A DNA stretch of 54,061 nucleotides from Cryomorphaceae bacterium (lineage in GTDB: Bacteria; Bacteroidota; Bacteroidia; Flavobacteriales; Schleiferiaceae). Shown one piece after another: positions 34,736 to 43,623 of the stretch (its first letter is position 1; every line of letters begins with the position of its first letter). The stretch lies in assembly GCA_020832345.1 (NCBI GenBank), contig JAFIEY010000110.1, positions 1 to 54,061 of the forward strand. The letters run 5' to 3'. The position numbers and the translations under genes are program-made. The notes beneath the pieces are model-generated. The model searched no databases. It was not told the origin of the DNA and saw nothing but the letters and a program-made list of their open reading frames with translations.

Positions 34736-37057
34736 TTAAAACTTTAAAGTGTATGAGAAGGAAGGCACAAATAAAAAGCTGCTAAACATCTGCAATTTGT
34801 AGGAATCATCTTGAAGAAAGCCTCTGGTGTAATCAATATAAAAAGGATTTGCCCTGAAATATACATTGTACAAATCGACATTAAATTGATGGGTAATTTT
34901 TTTTCGTTTTTTAGACCAGTCAAAACCGATACTTAATACGTGAAAATCGGGCATTTGGTAACCGTTTTTTTGTGAGATATAATCTATGCTCTGGGGAGAT
35001 CTTAAGTTAAAAAGGCTGGGATGAACCGGGATTTTTTGGAAGGCGATTTGGTACGGCAATCCGGAGCCATAGGTGAATCCGGAGTTTATGTTAAATCTTT
35101 TGTTTACACGCGCTGTTAAATACACACTCAAATTATGTTGTCGTAAGAAATCTTGTGGAAAGGGTAATCCCATGTTTAATGAGTCGGTTTGTCTCGTACT
35201 ATTCATTAAAGCATACGAAACCATGCCGTTAAAAACCCCGAATGAAAATGACGTAAAAAACTCTAAACCATACGTTTCGGCCACAGCACGAAAAAGTGAT
35301 TCCTCGGGTTCATCGGTGGATAAAAACATGGATAAACCTTCTCGTCTCACCACAACGTTGTCAATGGGTCTGTAATATCCCTCAATCCCTATCTGCCATT
35401 TTGTATTTACATTATATCGAGTTCCTACATTATACATTTTCGAAACAGAAACCGGTAAATCTCCACCTGCATTTACCCACATATCAGCAGGCATTTGTAT
35501 TCGCGAAAACCGAATATGGTGCAAAGCCTGGTTACTCATCCCCCATCCTGCAAAAATGTTTAATTTTTTATTTGGCGAATAATCTACCGTTGTACGTGGC
35601 ATTAAAAATGTGTTTTGGGTATTTCTAATTTCAGGATAATGCATGAGATTTACCCCAACAGATAATGACAATACATCGGAAATATGATATTTGTCCTCCA
35701 TATAAGCGGTATATTCACTCAAAATCCTGTTTCCGATTTTATTATTTATGAAAATATTTTCTTCTCCCGTATTTTCATTTACAGCCTTTCTAAAAACATA
35801 CGGCATCAATAATCGATTCTGTGCAAGTGCAAAACCATAAGTTAGCTGGTGTTTACCCTTCCACGTTTGTCCATCTACACCTATACCAAAATTCTCAAAA
35901 GCATTGTCGAATTCAGTTATGAAGTTGTATATTTCATTTGAACCAAAATCTTCTTGCGGGAAATCTTCAAAGATTTTGTAATCATATCGCGAAAAATACA
36001 ACTTGGTGGTGATTTGGGTAGATGCATTTAGGGTGTGAAGCCAGCGTATTGAAGCCGTTGAATTTCCCCATATATTTTCGGCCTTTCCATCACTGGAGGC
36101 ACCTGATGCAAGGGACGAATACGCAACATCACGGTTAAAATATGAGGATATAATAAGCAAATTCTTTTTGCTTAACCTGTGTTGATACTTAAACATGTAA
36201 TCTGCCATATTGCTGGTAATGAAATCATCATTATTCATAAATGGTTTGGCCAACATGTCAACGTATGACCGCCTGGCAGAAAAGTGAAATGAAGATTTAC
36301 CTTTCACTAAGGGGCCTTCCAGACGAATTTTACTCATGATTAATCCCACACCAAGTTCACCGTGAAATTCATTCATGTTGCCTTCCTTTAAGCTGACATC
36401 CAAAAATCCGCCCACCCGGCCATTGTATTTTGCTGGTGCAACCCCGGGATATAAATCCGCGGATTTTACAACACTTGGATTAATCGCAGCAAATAATCCG
36501 TAAAAATGACTTAGATTAAAAAGTGGAATCCCGTCAACCATTACTAATGTGTGACCTAAGTCAGCTCCACGAACATGAATGTCAGAGGAAAACTCAGATC
36601 CCATCGTAACTTGAGGCATGAGTTGCAAACTTCTGAAGATGTCTTTTTCGCCAAATATAGTTGGGGTCTTTTGAATAAGTTCTTCGCCAATTTGAACTCG
36701 ATTGTTCTGAACTTCAACCATTCGTTTTACAGAAACCACATCAACAGAACCTAACTCTGTTCCGGCTTTAACTTGTATAATATGGATTGGTCGGATAATG
36801 GTATTTTGAGAAATTGTAAGGCAGGTATCAGCTAGATTGACATGGGATAGGCATATTTTTACACTATCACTTGCCGAAAATGAAATTGAAAAATATCCAT
36901 AATTGTCTGTAATCAGGGTTTTGCCCTGCGTTAAAACCCGGCAAAAGCCCAGTCCTTCTCCATCAAAGGCATTTATCACTTGAAATTTGACCTGATTTTG
37001 CCCACAAATTGACAAACTCGAAAGTAACAAGAACCACAAGAGTAACCGTTTATTCAT
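34736..37057 (-). CDS. TonB-dependent outer-membrane receptor
   Basis: The 773-residue receptor has a signal peptide (MNKRLLLWFLLLSSLSICG), an N-terminal carboxypeptidase-regulatory-like domain (about 20-100), a plug domain (about 115-230: PTIFGEKDIFRSLQLMPQV, DIHVRGADLGHTLVMVDGIP) and a C-terminal 22-strand barrel ending in YTLKF. It imports a ligand using TonB energy. The partner is DUF4249, not SusD, so this is not a classical polysaccharide-utilisation pair; small siderophore, metal or peptide ligands are possible. A perfect 11-bp inverted repeat lies in its leader. Confidence 0.92.
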   Translation of the reverse strand: MNKRLLLWFLLLSSLSICGQNQVKFQVINAFDGEGLGFCRVLTQGKTLITDNYGYFSISFSASDSVKICLSHVNLADTCLTISQNTIIRPIHIIQVKAGTELGSVDVVSVKRMVEVQNNRVQIGEELIQKTPTIFGEKDIFRSLQLMPQVTMGSEFSSDIHVRGADLGHTLVMVDGIPLFNLSHFYGLFAAINPSVVKSADLYPGVAPAKYNGRVGGFLDVSLKEGNMNEFHGELGVGLIMSKIRLEGPLVKGKSSFHFSARRSYVDMLAKPFMNNDDFITSNMADYMFKYQHRLSKKNLLIISSYFNRDVAYSSLASGASSDGKAENIWGNSTASIRWLHTLNASTQITTKLYFSRYDYKIFEDFPQEDFGSNEIYNFITEFDNAFENFGIGVDGQTWKGKHQLTYGFALAQNRLLMPYVFRKAVNENTGEENIFINNKIGNRILSEYTAYMEDKYHISDVLSLSVGVNLMHYPEIRNTQNTFLMPRTTVDYSPNKKLNIFAGWGMSNQALHHIRFSRIQMPADMWVNAGGDLPVSVSKMYNVGTRYNVNTKWQIGIEGYYRPIDNVVVRREGLSMFLSTDEPEESLFRAVAETYGLEFFTSFSFGVFNGMVSYALMNSTRQTDSLNMGLPFPQDFLRQHNLSVYLTARVNKRFNINSGFTYGSGLPYQIAFQKIPVHPSLFNLRSPQSIDYISQKNGYQMPDFHVLSIGFDWSKKRKKITHQFNVDLYNVYFRANPFYIDYTRGFLQDDSYKLQMFSSFLFVPSFSYTLKF

Positions 37058-37077
37058 GCAAATTGGTTAAATAAAAT

Positions 37078-37112
37078 AAGCAAAGTGACCGACAGTTGCA
37101 ATCACTTTGCTT
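37078..37112 (-). promoter_or_regulatory. Perfect inverted repeat in the receptor operon leader
   Basis: AAGCAAAGTGA (37078-37088) pairs perfectly with TCACTTTGCTT (37102-37112) across 13 bases, 20 bases upstream of the TonB-dependent receptor ATG. No T-run follows on either strand, so a repressor operator or translational control hairpin is more likely than a terminator. Confidence 0.6.
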
Positions 37113-37128
37113 TCCTGAAAAATTATTA

Positions 37129-37260
37129 TCATGAAAGAATTAATTTCCCCTCAAAAATGGATTCTAATTCTGATTTCTGGTATTCGTTAAATACTTTGTA
37201 AATATACACACCATTTGATAAATTGAAGGCTGAATTGTAAAAATAAATCAAACCAATCAT
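37129..37260 (-). pseudogene. Fragment of a T9SS type A sorting domain
   Basis: A 43-codon frame with the ending FNLSNGVYIYKVFNEYQKSE then FEGKLILS is the last part of a T9SS type A sorting domain, without any cargo domain or signal peptide. Its ATG overlaps the truB stop (TGATG), so it could be translated by coupling. I infer a remnant of a deleted secreted-protein gene joined to truB. Confidence 0.7.
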
Positions 37261-37943
37261 CACACTTCCCATGCCTTCAATTCCACCGAATCTTTAACAT
37301 CATACGACCCGATTTTTTCCCGGCGTAAATTGTAGAGATAACCACCGCATTTGGCCATTTTACCAAAATCGTGGGCGGCAGAACGGATATAGGTGCCCTT
37401 GCTGCAATGTATGCGAAAATGTACCAAGGGCAATTCTACCCCGGTAATCAAAAATTCGTGAATTGTGACCTCACGGGGTTTTATCTCCATTGAATCGTCT
37501 CCTTTTCGAGCAGAATCATAGAGCTTTTTGCCATCCACTTTTATGGCCGAAAAAGCTGGTGGAACTTGCTCGATATTTCCCGTATAGCGATTGGCAAATG
37601 ATTGCAGCTCATCCAGAAAAAAGTTGGGAACAGGCTGGTGATTTTCTTCGGGCATCTCCCGGTCAAAACAGGGTGTGGTGGCGCCCAACTTTATAGTTCC
37701 GGTATAAACCTTATCCAATCCTGTAAATCCGGGAATTTCTTTGGTCTTTTTTCCGGTAAGTAAAATAAGTAATCCGGTGGCCAGAGGATCTAAGGTCCCC
37801 GAATGACCGACTTTTATCTTTTTTAAATTGTACTTTTTGCGTATTTCGTAACGCACTTTCTTTACGACCCCAAAGGAAGTAATCCCGTAAGGTTTATCGA
37901 TGAGCAATATTTGACCTTCGGTATAAGGGTTTGATTCTTCCAT
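37260..37943 (-). CDS. truB: tRNA pseudouridine(55) synthase TruB
   Basis: TruB makes pseudouridine 55 in the T-loop of tRNAs. The 227-residue protein has the catalytic motif GHSGTLDPLATGLL with the active Asp, the LLIDKPYGITSFGVVKKVR start and the KGTYIRSAAHDFG block. It is slightly short, lacking a C-terminal PUA extension as in other Bacteroidota. In many Bacteroidota truB follows ftsX-DUF3098-uppP; here it is about 21 kb away, behind a T9SS gene on the other strand. Confidence 0.94.
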   Translation of the reverse strand: MEESNPYTEGQILLIDKPYGITSFGVVKKVRYEIRKKYNLKKIKVGHSGTLDPLATGLLILLTGKKTKEIPGFTGLDKVYTGTIKLGATTPCFDREMPEENHQPVPNFFLDELQSFANRYTGNIEQVPPAFSAIKVDGKKLYDSARKGDDSMEIKPREVTIHEFLITGVELPLVHFRIHCSKGTYIRSAAHDFGKMAKCGGYLYNLRREKIGSYDVKDSVELKAWEV

Positions 37944-37966
37944 TCGACAAAAATAGGCAACACGCC

Positions 37967-39625
37967 TTACATTTTGCCATCATCAACAATGGTCAGTTTT
38001 TTTCTTTCTACCTGCCCGGTCAATTGATTTTCTGCCAAAATAATGTAGTTGCCAGAAGCCAGTTTTCCGTTGTCAATGGTGGTTTCGCCGGAAATATTTT
38101 GCTCAAATACACAATGGCCAACCATGTTGTAAATTCGAACTACGTGTGGTTCATCCGTTAGCGAAATGGTAAAAGTGCCTCCATTGGGATTGGGGAAAAT
38201 ACTGATTTTAGATGTTTCAAAGTTCTTAGTTGATATAATAGGACAATCGATGGACTGCAAAACAAAGGTGTAATACGTAGATGTTTCTATTCCGCATGGA
38301 TTCACCAAGGTATTGCCGTCAAATCCTGTACGGACAGTTCCGAGAAAGTCTCCGTTTTGGGGAAGAGAGGTTTGCAATTCAAGTGTGATGTGCTGAGTAA
38401 AACCCGGACCATCGCAATGGGGATCAACACTGATAATGGGCACCAAAACCGTATCCGGGGAAAGCAGTCTAAATTCGGTACCATTTGTGGCCACTGACCA
38501 GCAATGAATAGGCTGATTAAAATACAAGTCGATTTCGGTGGACAAGCACTCGTATTCCACTGTGGCAAATGCAAAACCAAAACCGCCACCGGGAACCAAT
38601 ACAGTATCAGAATTTGGCACCTCATTGGGGTTGTTCATCCTGCTGATTATGTCGATGGGATAAAATTCAGTAGGATGCTCATCGTGGTCGAGTTTTGGGC
38701 CATTCATCATTCCGCTATTGCTACAATTACCGGCAATAACTAACAAACTTTCCACATAACTTGAGCCAACTTGCACATAGGTATTTAACCGACTAATCCA
38801 TCGAAAATCCTTAAGGATCATCACGTACTGAAAGTTCCCGCTTACTCCGGTAGATTGAAACTGAATAATTCCGTTATGGGAAACATGTACGCCATTAGAG
38901 TTTGCCGGAAAGGGCTGTTTTTCTGTATAATCCGGGTCAAAAATCATCGGTTCTCCGGGGCCGCTACAAGGCCCGTTTAATGCGGTTTTTAAATGGTATT
39001 GAATGGAGTCTCCATCCTTGTCGAAGGCTGTGTGGTAAACATTGATATCTCGGTTGGTGCAAAAGTGAAAAGGGCCCCGCATGGCACTGATGGAAGGCGA
39101 TGAATTTTCTCCCTCTACGGAGTTGTTTAAAGTAGCCTCCAAATAATTGGTAGAACCTCCTTGGCCATTGTTAGTATAGTTACTAATATGCGTAACGCCT
39201 ATTCGACAGCAAACCATGGCATGACTAAAAATAAAATCGGAACAGGTGCCACCCAAAGTTACATCACCTGTATAGACATGTTCAAACAAAGTTGTATAGC
39301 TGGAATCCATTGACTCAACACACTCAAATTCACTAGTCATAACATTCCCAGTTATAGGTGTCGTTTGTGTCACTGTAACTGTTTGATTTGGAATGCAAGA
39401 TGACCGAACACAAACTTGATAGCTATTTCCTATATTTAGCGTTGTGTATCTTGTCGTACGCATCAGGGTGAGCTTTATTCGGTAATGATACGGAATGCTG
39501 GTAGAGTCACCTATGTATTCATAACTGAGTGTACCCCCAACAAGATGGGCAGATTTTACAGGATTCGCAAAAACAAAAAGTGCGAAAACACAGCAAATTT
39601 TAATTGAAGTAAAAAAATTACTCAT
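37967..39625 (-). CDS. Large secreted protein with T9SS type A sorting domain
   Basis: From the ATG at 39625 the protein has 552 residues: a signal peptide (MSNFFTSIKICCVFALFVFA), then a domain starting AHLVGGTLSYEYIGDST that recurs at the start of many Bacteroidota surface proteins. A Cys-rich beta body follows (about 60-460) and then a T9SS type A tail (ISIFPNPNGGTFTISL, VRIYNMVGHCVFEQ, LASGNYIILAENQ). The about 80-residue tail is cleaved on export. The function of the N-terminal domain is not known to me. It lies 23 bases upstream of truB on the same strand. Confidence 0.88.
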   Translation of the reverse strand: MSNFFTSIKICCVFALFVFANPVKSAHLVGGTLSYEYIGDSTSIPYHYRIKLTLMRTTRYTTLNIGNSYQVCVRSSCIPNQTVTVTQTTPITGNVMTSEFECVESMDSSYTTLFEHVYTGDVTLGGTCSDFIFSHAMVCCRIGVTHISNYTNNGQGGSTNYLEATLNNSVEGENSSPSISAMRGPFHFCTNRDINVYHTAFDKDGDSIQYHLKTALNGPCSGPGEPMIFDPDYTEKQPFPANSNGVHVSHNGIIQFQSTGVSGNFQYVMILKDFRWISRLNTYVQVGSSYVESLLVIAGNCSNSGMMNGPKLDHDEHPTEFYPIDIISRMNNPNEVPNSDTVLVPGGGFGFAFATVEYECLSTEIDLYFNQPIHCWSVATNGTEFRLLSPDTVLVPIISVDPHCDGPGFTQHITLELQTSLPQNGDFLGTVRTGFDGNTLVNPCGIETSTYYTFVLQSIDCPIISTKNFETSKISIFPNPNGGTFTISLTDEPHVVRIYNMVGHCVFEQNISGETTIDNGKLASGNYIILAENQLTGQVERKKLTIVDDGKM

Positions 39626-39785
39626 GGCAGTTTGGTTTAGCATAGAAGTATTCGGCCTCAAATGTAACTAAAATTTACAATTTAAGTCAATTCAAAACTG
39701 TAAACGGGCTAAATTTTTATTTAACGACAATGTTTATGAATTTTAGATATGGCAAGAATGCAAAAAAAAATCACAATCTATGGTT

Positions 39786-39920
39786 GAGTCCACTCTAAAA
39801 AGGATGATTTCAATCAAAATCTAGGGATTTTTGAACCGGATCTAACCAGCTGTTAGTGAGGATTCAAAAATATGCCGACAAGGAAGATTTTGGCAGAAAG
39901 GGACTTTTTAGAGCAGACTC
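39786..39920 (-). mobile_element. Miniature element, long form, copy L3 (135 bp, reverse orientation)
   Basis: GAGTCCACTCTAAAAAG to CTTTTTAGAGCAGACTC, with the perfect 6-bp duplication atggtt on both sides (39780-39785 and 39921-39926). TTTTTGAA/TTCAAAAA and CTAAC/GTTAG stems are intact. It fills the divergent promoter region between a T9SS gene (39625) and the mutase gene (39973); the rest of this 347-base gap (39626-39785) is AT-rich with nothing recognisable. Confidence 0.92.
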
Positions 39921-39944
39921 ATGGTTTTCTCCCTATTCTCTGCA

Positions 39945-39952
39945 TACCTTTG
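39945..39952 (+). promoter_or_regulatory. Promoter -7 box of the mutase small-subunit gene
   Basis: TACCTTTG, an exact TAnnTTTG match 20 bases before the ATG and 24 bases after element L3. The -33 region therefore falls next to the inserted element. Confidence 0.55.
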
Positions 39953-39972
39953 TCGTGCATAAAACTGTTTGT

Positions 39973-41139
39973 ATGAACGTGAAACTAGACTTTTCCGCAT
40001 TTTCACCCTTAAATAGCAAAGATTGGGAAGCTAAAATTTGCAAGGAAACTGGGGTGTCAAATATCGAAGATCTCCGTGTTGAGATGCTGGATGGACTTTC
40101 GTTTTCACCGCTTCACACCGGGGTGGAAAACGATAATGGCGGACATTGGTTTCGGCCAAAAGGCGACTGGACAGTTGTGCATTATCAAGCGGAAACCCGC
40201 GAGGAGAAAAAAGCCAATATAAATATAATCAAAGCTTTGGAAGGCGGTGCAAACGGCTTATTTGTAGAAGTTGATAAGTCTATTCAATGGTCTGTTTTGC
40301 TAAACAATATTGAATTGTCGTACATTCAACTCTTTGTTTCTGCAAATGATCATTTGGCCATTAATAACTTAAGGTTATACCTTTCGGAAAATTACCAAAA
40401 CAAAAATAACGAAATCTATATTCTGAAAACCGATGAAAAATTTGAGGATTTTACAAAAACAATAGGCATAGACGGACGTGCCCTTGCCAATGCTTTCGTG
40501 CCTGCGCACAAGTCCATCGGCATTATGTTGGCCCACAGCTATCAGGCCATACTAGACGGTTATAAGCCCAAAGATTTATGGTTCTTATTGGGTACTACCG
40601 GCGATTACTTTGTCGATATTGCGCAGGTTCGCGCATTGCGGGCGCTCTTTTCATTTTTGCTTGAGCAAATTGAAGAAAGTGATTTACAAACCTATATTTA
40701 TACCGAAAGTATTACGGCCAATAAAAGTCCGGAAGACGAATACACCAACATGCTTCGCAATACAACTGAAGGCATGGGTGCTGTGGTTGGTGGAACAGAT
40801 GCTTTGTGTTTACATCCCCATAATGTGCTTACAGAAACCGATGATCCTTTTGGCCAACGTATTGCACGCAACACACAACTTGTTCTTCAATACGAGGCGC
40901 ATATAAACAAATCTGTGGATCCTGCTGCGGGTAGTTATTTTTTAGAAAACCTATCCCACAGCATTGCGAAGTCCGCATGGGAGTTTTTTAAAATCATCGA
41001 AGGAAAGGGCGGGATTGTGGAATACGAAAAAAGTGGTGCATTAACTCATTTGATGGAACAATATCAAAAAAGAAATGCCGAGGATATTGCGGCAAAGAAA
41101 ATCAAACGCATCGGGGTAAACGTTTATCAAAAACCTTGA
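39973..41139 (+). CDS. Methylmalonyl-CoA mutase small (beta) subunit
   Basis: The 388-residue protein has the mutase TIM-barrel pattern: a start with FSPLNSKDWEAKICKETG, LAHSYQAILDGYKPK, EYTNMLRNTTEGMGAVVGGT and the family block DPAAGSYFLENL. No cobalamin-binding domain (DxHxxG) is present, so this is the non-catalytic small subunit that pairs with a B12-binding large subunit to interconvert methylmalonyl-CoA and succinyl-CoA. The large-subunit gene is not adjacent, although the two are usually neighbours. The frame is open upstream to 39856 through mobile element L3; the native start is 39973. Confidence 0.87.
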   Translation: MNVKLDFSAFSPLNSKDWEAKICKETGVSNIEDLRVEMLDGLSFSPLHTGVENDNGGHWFRPKGDWTVVHYQAETREEKKANINIIKALEGGANGLFVEVDKSIQWSVLLNNIELSYIQLFVSANDHLAINNLRLYLSENYQNKNNEIYILKTDEKFEDFTKTIGIDGRALANAFVPAHKSIGIMLAHSYQAILDGYKPKDLWFLLGTTGDYFVDIAQVRALRALFSFLLEQIEESDLQTYIYTESITANKSPEDEYTNMLRNTTEGMGAVVGGTDALCLHPHNVLTETDDPFGQRIARNTQLVLQYEAHINKSVDPAAGSYFLENLSHSIAKSAWEFFKIIEGKGGIVEYEKSGALTHLMEQYQKRNAEDIAAKKIKRIGVNVYQKP

Positions 41140-41197
41140 GTTTACCAGCCGGACTGAGGCCAAAGTTTAATACTAAACCACAACTATTGTTTGCAAA

Positions 41198-41680
41198 TTA
41201 ATTGCTCAATTCACAGGAATGAAAAATGGAAGTTACTAATTCCTGTTGATTTCCTAGGGCATTTTCCGTTCTCATACTCAAGCTAATTGGCTGATTTAAC
41301 ACAATATGTGATGTGTCCCTAATATGAAGTCTGGAAGAGTGTTTAAGTAAATTTTTACTGATTAATATTTGGCGCTCAACAGATCCTTGAGTGGAATAAT
41401 CATACATATATATGTCCTGATCAAAATCTTCAAAAGGCATGGTGTATATACCGTAATCAAAGTGAATTTCTAACGGACTATTACCCACCAAATATCCAAC
41501 ATAGGAATCAATACCGTTCTTTTCAACCAGCTTAAAATTTTCAGGTACTTCAAGCGTGAAAACACCAATCTTAATAGACTTTAGTTCATTACTATCTGGT
41601 TCAAATCCTTCTTCTTTACTACAGCTAAGTAAAAGCGCTACCATTAAAACCGAGGGTAATACAAATGAAAAATTTTTCAT
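41198..41680 (-). CDS. Lipoprotein of unknown function
   Basis: The 160-residue lipoprotein has lipobox ALLLSC; the Cys is followed by SKEEGFEPD, an acidic run of LES type, so surface exposure is plausible. The body contains KIGVFTLEVPENFKLVEKNG, resembling small proteins that bind a surface partner, with no catalytic motif. It converges on the mutase gene and is monocistronic. Family not recognised. Confidence 0.72.
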   Translation of the reverse strand: MKNFSFVLPSVLMVALLLSCSKEEGFEPDSNELKSIKIGVFTLEVPENFKLVEKNGIDSYVGYLVGNSPLEIHFDYGIYTMPFEDFDQDIYMYDYSTQGSVERQILISKNLLKHSSRLHIRDTSHIVLNQPISLSMRTENALGNQQELVTSIFHSCELSN

Positions 41681-41833
41681 ATAAAGAATTTTTTGTTCGC
41701 AGTCGATTCGTCCTTGAAGACTTTTTAATCCTAAAACAAGGTTTCTAAATTGCTAATATAATGCAAAAATATTTAACACGAATATATGGTTGATGATTTT
41801 TCCCAAAATTACTTCAACCCTTTTTCAAAAAAA

Positions 41834-42616
41834 TTAAATATTTGTTTTCTTTGCCTTTTGCCAAAGCTCCTCCATTTGCTCCAAATCTAAGTCGTACAAA
41901 TTCTTTTCTAAAGACTCTGCCTGTTTTTCCATAGACTGAAAACGGGAAATGAATTTCTTGTTGGTTCGTTCGAGTGCCGATTCCGGATTGATTCCGGCCA
42001 GACGAGCATAGTTGATAAGAGAAAATAAGATGTCACCAAACTCATCCTCGAGGCTTTCGGGACTGCCGTTGTGTTGTTCAACTTCAAATTCCGCCAATTC
42101 CTCCTTCACCTTTTGCCATGCGAGATCGGGTTTTTCCCAGTCAAAACCAACACCACGGGCTTTTTCCTGCATGCGAAAAGCCTTTACCAAAGCGGGCAAA
42201 GATTTTGGCACCCCATCGAGCACGGAACGGTTTTGTCGATTTCCGAGTTTTATCTTTTCCCAGTTTGCCTTGACTTCCTCTTCCGTTTCGGCCTGTACAT
42301 CCCCGTAAATATGTGGATGCCGTTCAACCAATTTATCGCAGACGGCATTGAGCACATCGCCCATGTCAAAGACGCCTTTTTCGGAGGCAATTTTGGCGTA
42401 AAAAACCATGTGAAGGGTAAGGTCACCAAGTTCTTTTTTTATCTCCTCCAAATCATTATCGAGGATGGCATCCGCCAATTCGTATGTTTCCTCAATGGTA
42501 AGGTGGCGCAAACTCTCCAAGGTTTGTTTGCGATCCCACGGACATTTTTCACGAAGGTCGTCCATGGTGGTAAGCAATCGGTCGAAAGCCTGGAGAATTT
42601 GCGCTCTATTATTCAT
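41834..42616 (-). CDS. mazG: Nucleoside triphosphate pyrophosphohydrolase MazG
   Basis: MazG hydrolyses (d)NTPs, and ppGpp in some species, to monophosphates, cleaning aberrant nucleotides. The 260-residue protein contains two MazG domains: the first with LTIEETYELADAIL and ELGDLTLHMVFYA, the second with ELAEFEVE and EDEFGDILFSLINYA, each with the EExxE...ExxD metal-binding pattern. It is the last gene of the def/TPR/DUF5606/mazG run, five bases after DUF5606. Confidence 0.95.
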   Translation of the reverse strand: MNNRAQILQAFDRLLTTMDDLREKCPWDRKQTLESLRHLTIEETYELADAILDNDLEEIKKELGDLTLHMVFYAKIASEKGVFDMGDVLNAVCDKLVERHPHIYGDVQAETEEEVKANWEKIKLGNRQNRSVLDGVPKSLPALVKAFRMQEKARGVGFDWEKPDLAWQKVKEELAEFEVEQHNGSPESLEDEFGDILFSLINYARLAGINPESALERTNKKFISRFQSMEKQAESLEKNLYDLDLEQMEELWQKAKKTNI

Positions 42617-42621
42617 GGGGA

Positions 42622-43083
42622 TTACTGATCTTCTTTTTCTTCCATTTCCTTCATCTTGGCCTCCATTTCCTCGCGTTCTTTTTTAATGGTTTCAAAAAAT
42701 TCAGAATTGATAATTCCTTTATCCAAAAGCAAATTATACCATTGAAGCAATTTTTTTAAATCACTAAAATATACCCGATCCATATCGCGCTCGGGTAGAA
42801 TAACATCAAAGAAAGCCTCTATTTCACCTTTATCTGCTTTGTGGCTAATTGCCTCAGGTCCGCCTTCACGGGTAAACATTCGCTCAAACACTTCTGAAAG
42901 GGGGAGTTCCTCTTCTAAAGTGTACATGGCAACATCGCCGAGCGACATGACTGCCTGACGGGAGGATATTGAAGTTTTTTTGCCATCGACCAACGATTCG
43001 GCAATTACGTTATTTTTCCCACTGGCTTTCAATTCAAATAAGCCGGGTTTTCCACTAACATGGAGAATGTCGCGTAAAGTCAT
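42622..43083 (-). CDS. DUF5606 family protein
   Basis: The 153-residue cytoplasmic protein starts MTLRDILHVSGKPGLFELKA, the conserved DUF5606 start, with VAESLVDGKKTSI-like and MYTLEEELPLSEVFE blocks and a charged coiled-coil tail (EREEMEAKMKEMEEKE). The function is unknown. Its steady place between def and mazG in Bacteroidota suggests a role in translation or nucleotide quality control. Confidence 0.88.
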   Translation of the reverse strand: MTLRDILHVSGKPGLFELKASGKNNVIAESLVDGKKTSISSRQAVMSLGDVAMYTLEEELPLSEVFERMFTREGGPEAISHKADKGEIEAFFDVILPERDMDRVYFSDLKKLLQWYNLLLDKGIINSEFFETIKKEREEMEAKMKEMEEKEDQ

Positions 43084-43090
43084 ACTGTGT

Positions 43091-43621
43091 TTATTTATTT
43101 TGTTCGATTTCCTTGAGCCACTGATTTACTTTTTCCAGATCATCAGCAGTATCGCGAGCGAGTGTAAGGAGGTCTGCGGCATCATTGGCCAATTCGTGTG
43201 AGGGATAGCGAACCAAAAATTCTTCCCAGGTTTTTGCCGCCATTTCTTTGTCGTTCCACCGGTTTTCATAAATCAAACCCTTATAAAAAACCGCATGTGG
43301 TGCCTTTTCGTGTTTTGGAAATTTTATACTCAATCGCTGGAAGTATTCCATGGCTTCATCCTCCCTGTCAGGCAAATTATACGCTACCTCTCCGGCTTTA
43401 AACAAAATTTCCGCATCCAGGCCTTTTTGCATTTCACTTCGATAAGCGGAAAGGAGTTCCTTCCCCAAATCAACATCTAAGTTTTGAGAAGAAAAAGCTT
43501 CCTTCTCCAGAGCTTTTAAGTTCTTGTCTTCCTCTACAGTCGACTGCTGACAGGCAAAAAGCAGTAATGCGAGGGCAGGTGCCATCCTTCTAAATCCTTT
43601 CATAAAAAATAATTTATTCAT
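43091..43621 (-). CDS. TPR-containing lipoprotein
   Basis: The 176-residue protein has a lipobox (ALLLFAC) and TPR-like repeats (LFKAGEVAYNLPDREDEAME, AVFYKGLIYENRWNDKEMAA, FLVRYPSHELANDAADLL). The repeat layout is similar to BamD/YfiO-type outer-membrane lipoproteins but shorter. Translation may begin at the internal Met at 43603. It lies two bases after def and seven before DUF5606. Confidence 0.78.
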   Translation of the reverse strand: MNKLFFMKGFRRMAPALALLLFACQQSTVEEDKNLKALEKEAFSSQNLDVDLGKELLSAYRSEMQKGLDAEILFKAGEVAYNLPDREDEAMEYFQRLSIKFPKHEKAPHAVFYKGLIYENRWNDKEMAAKTWEEFLVRYPSHELANDAADLLTLARDTADDLEKVNQWLKEIEQNK

Positions 43622-43623
43622 CT

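Noticed and set aside
32898-37057. Polysaccharide-utilisation (SusCD) locus
   Set aside because: The partner is DUF4249 rather than a SusD protein, and no glycoside hydrolase is present.
39856-39972. N-terminal extension of the mutase subunit
   Set aside because: It reads through mobile element L3; the family start is the ATG at 39973 with a promoter box between.
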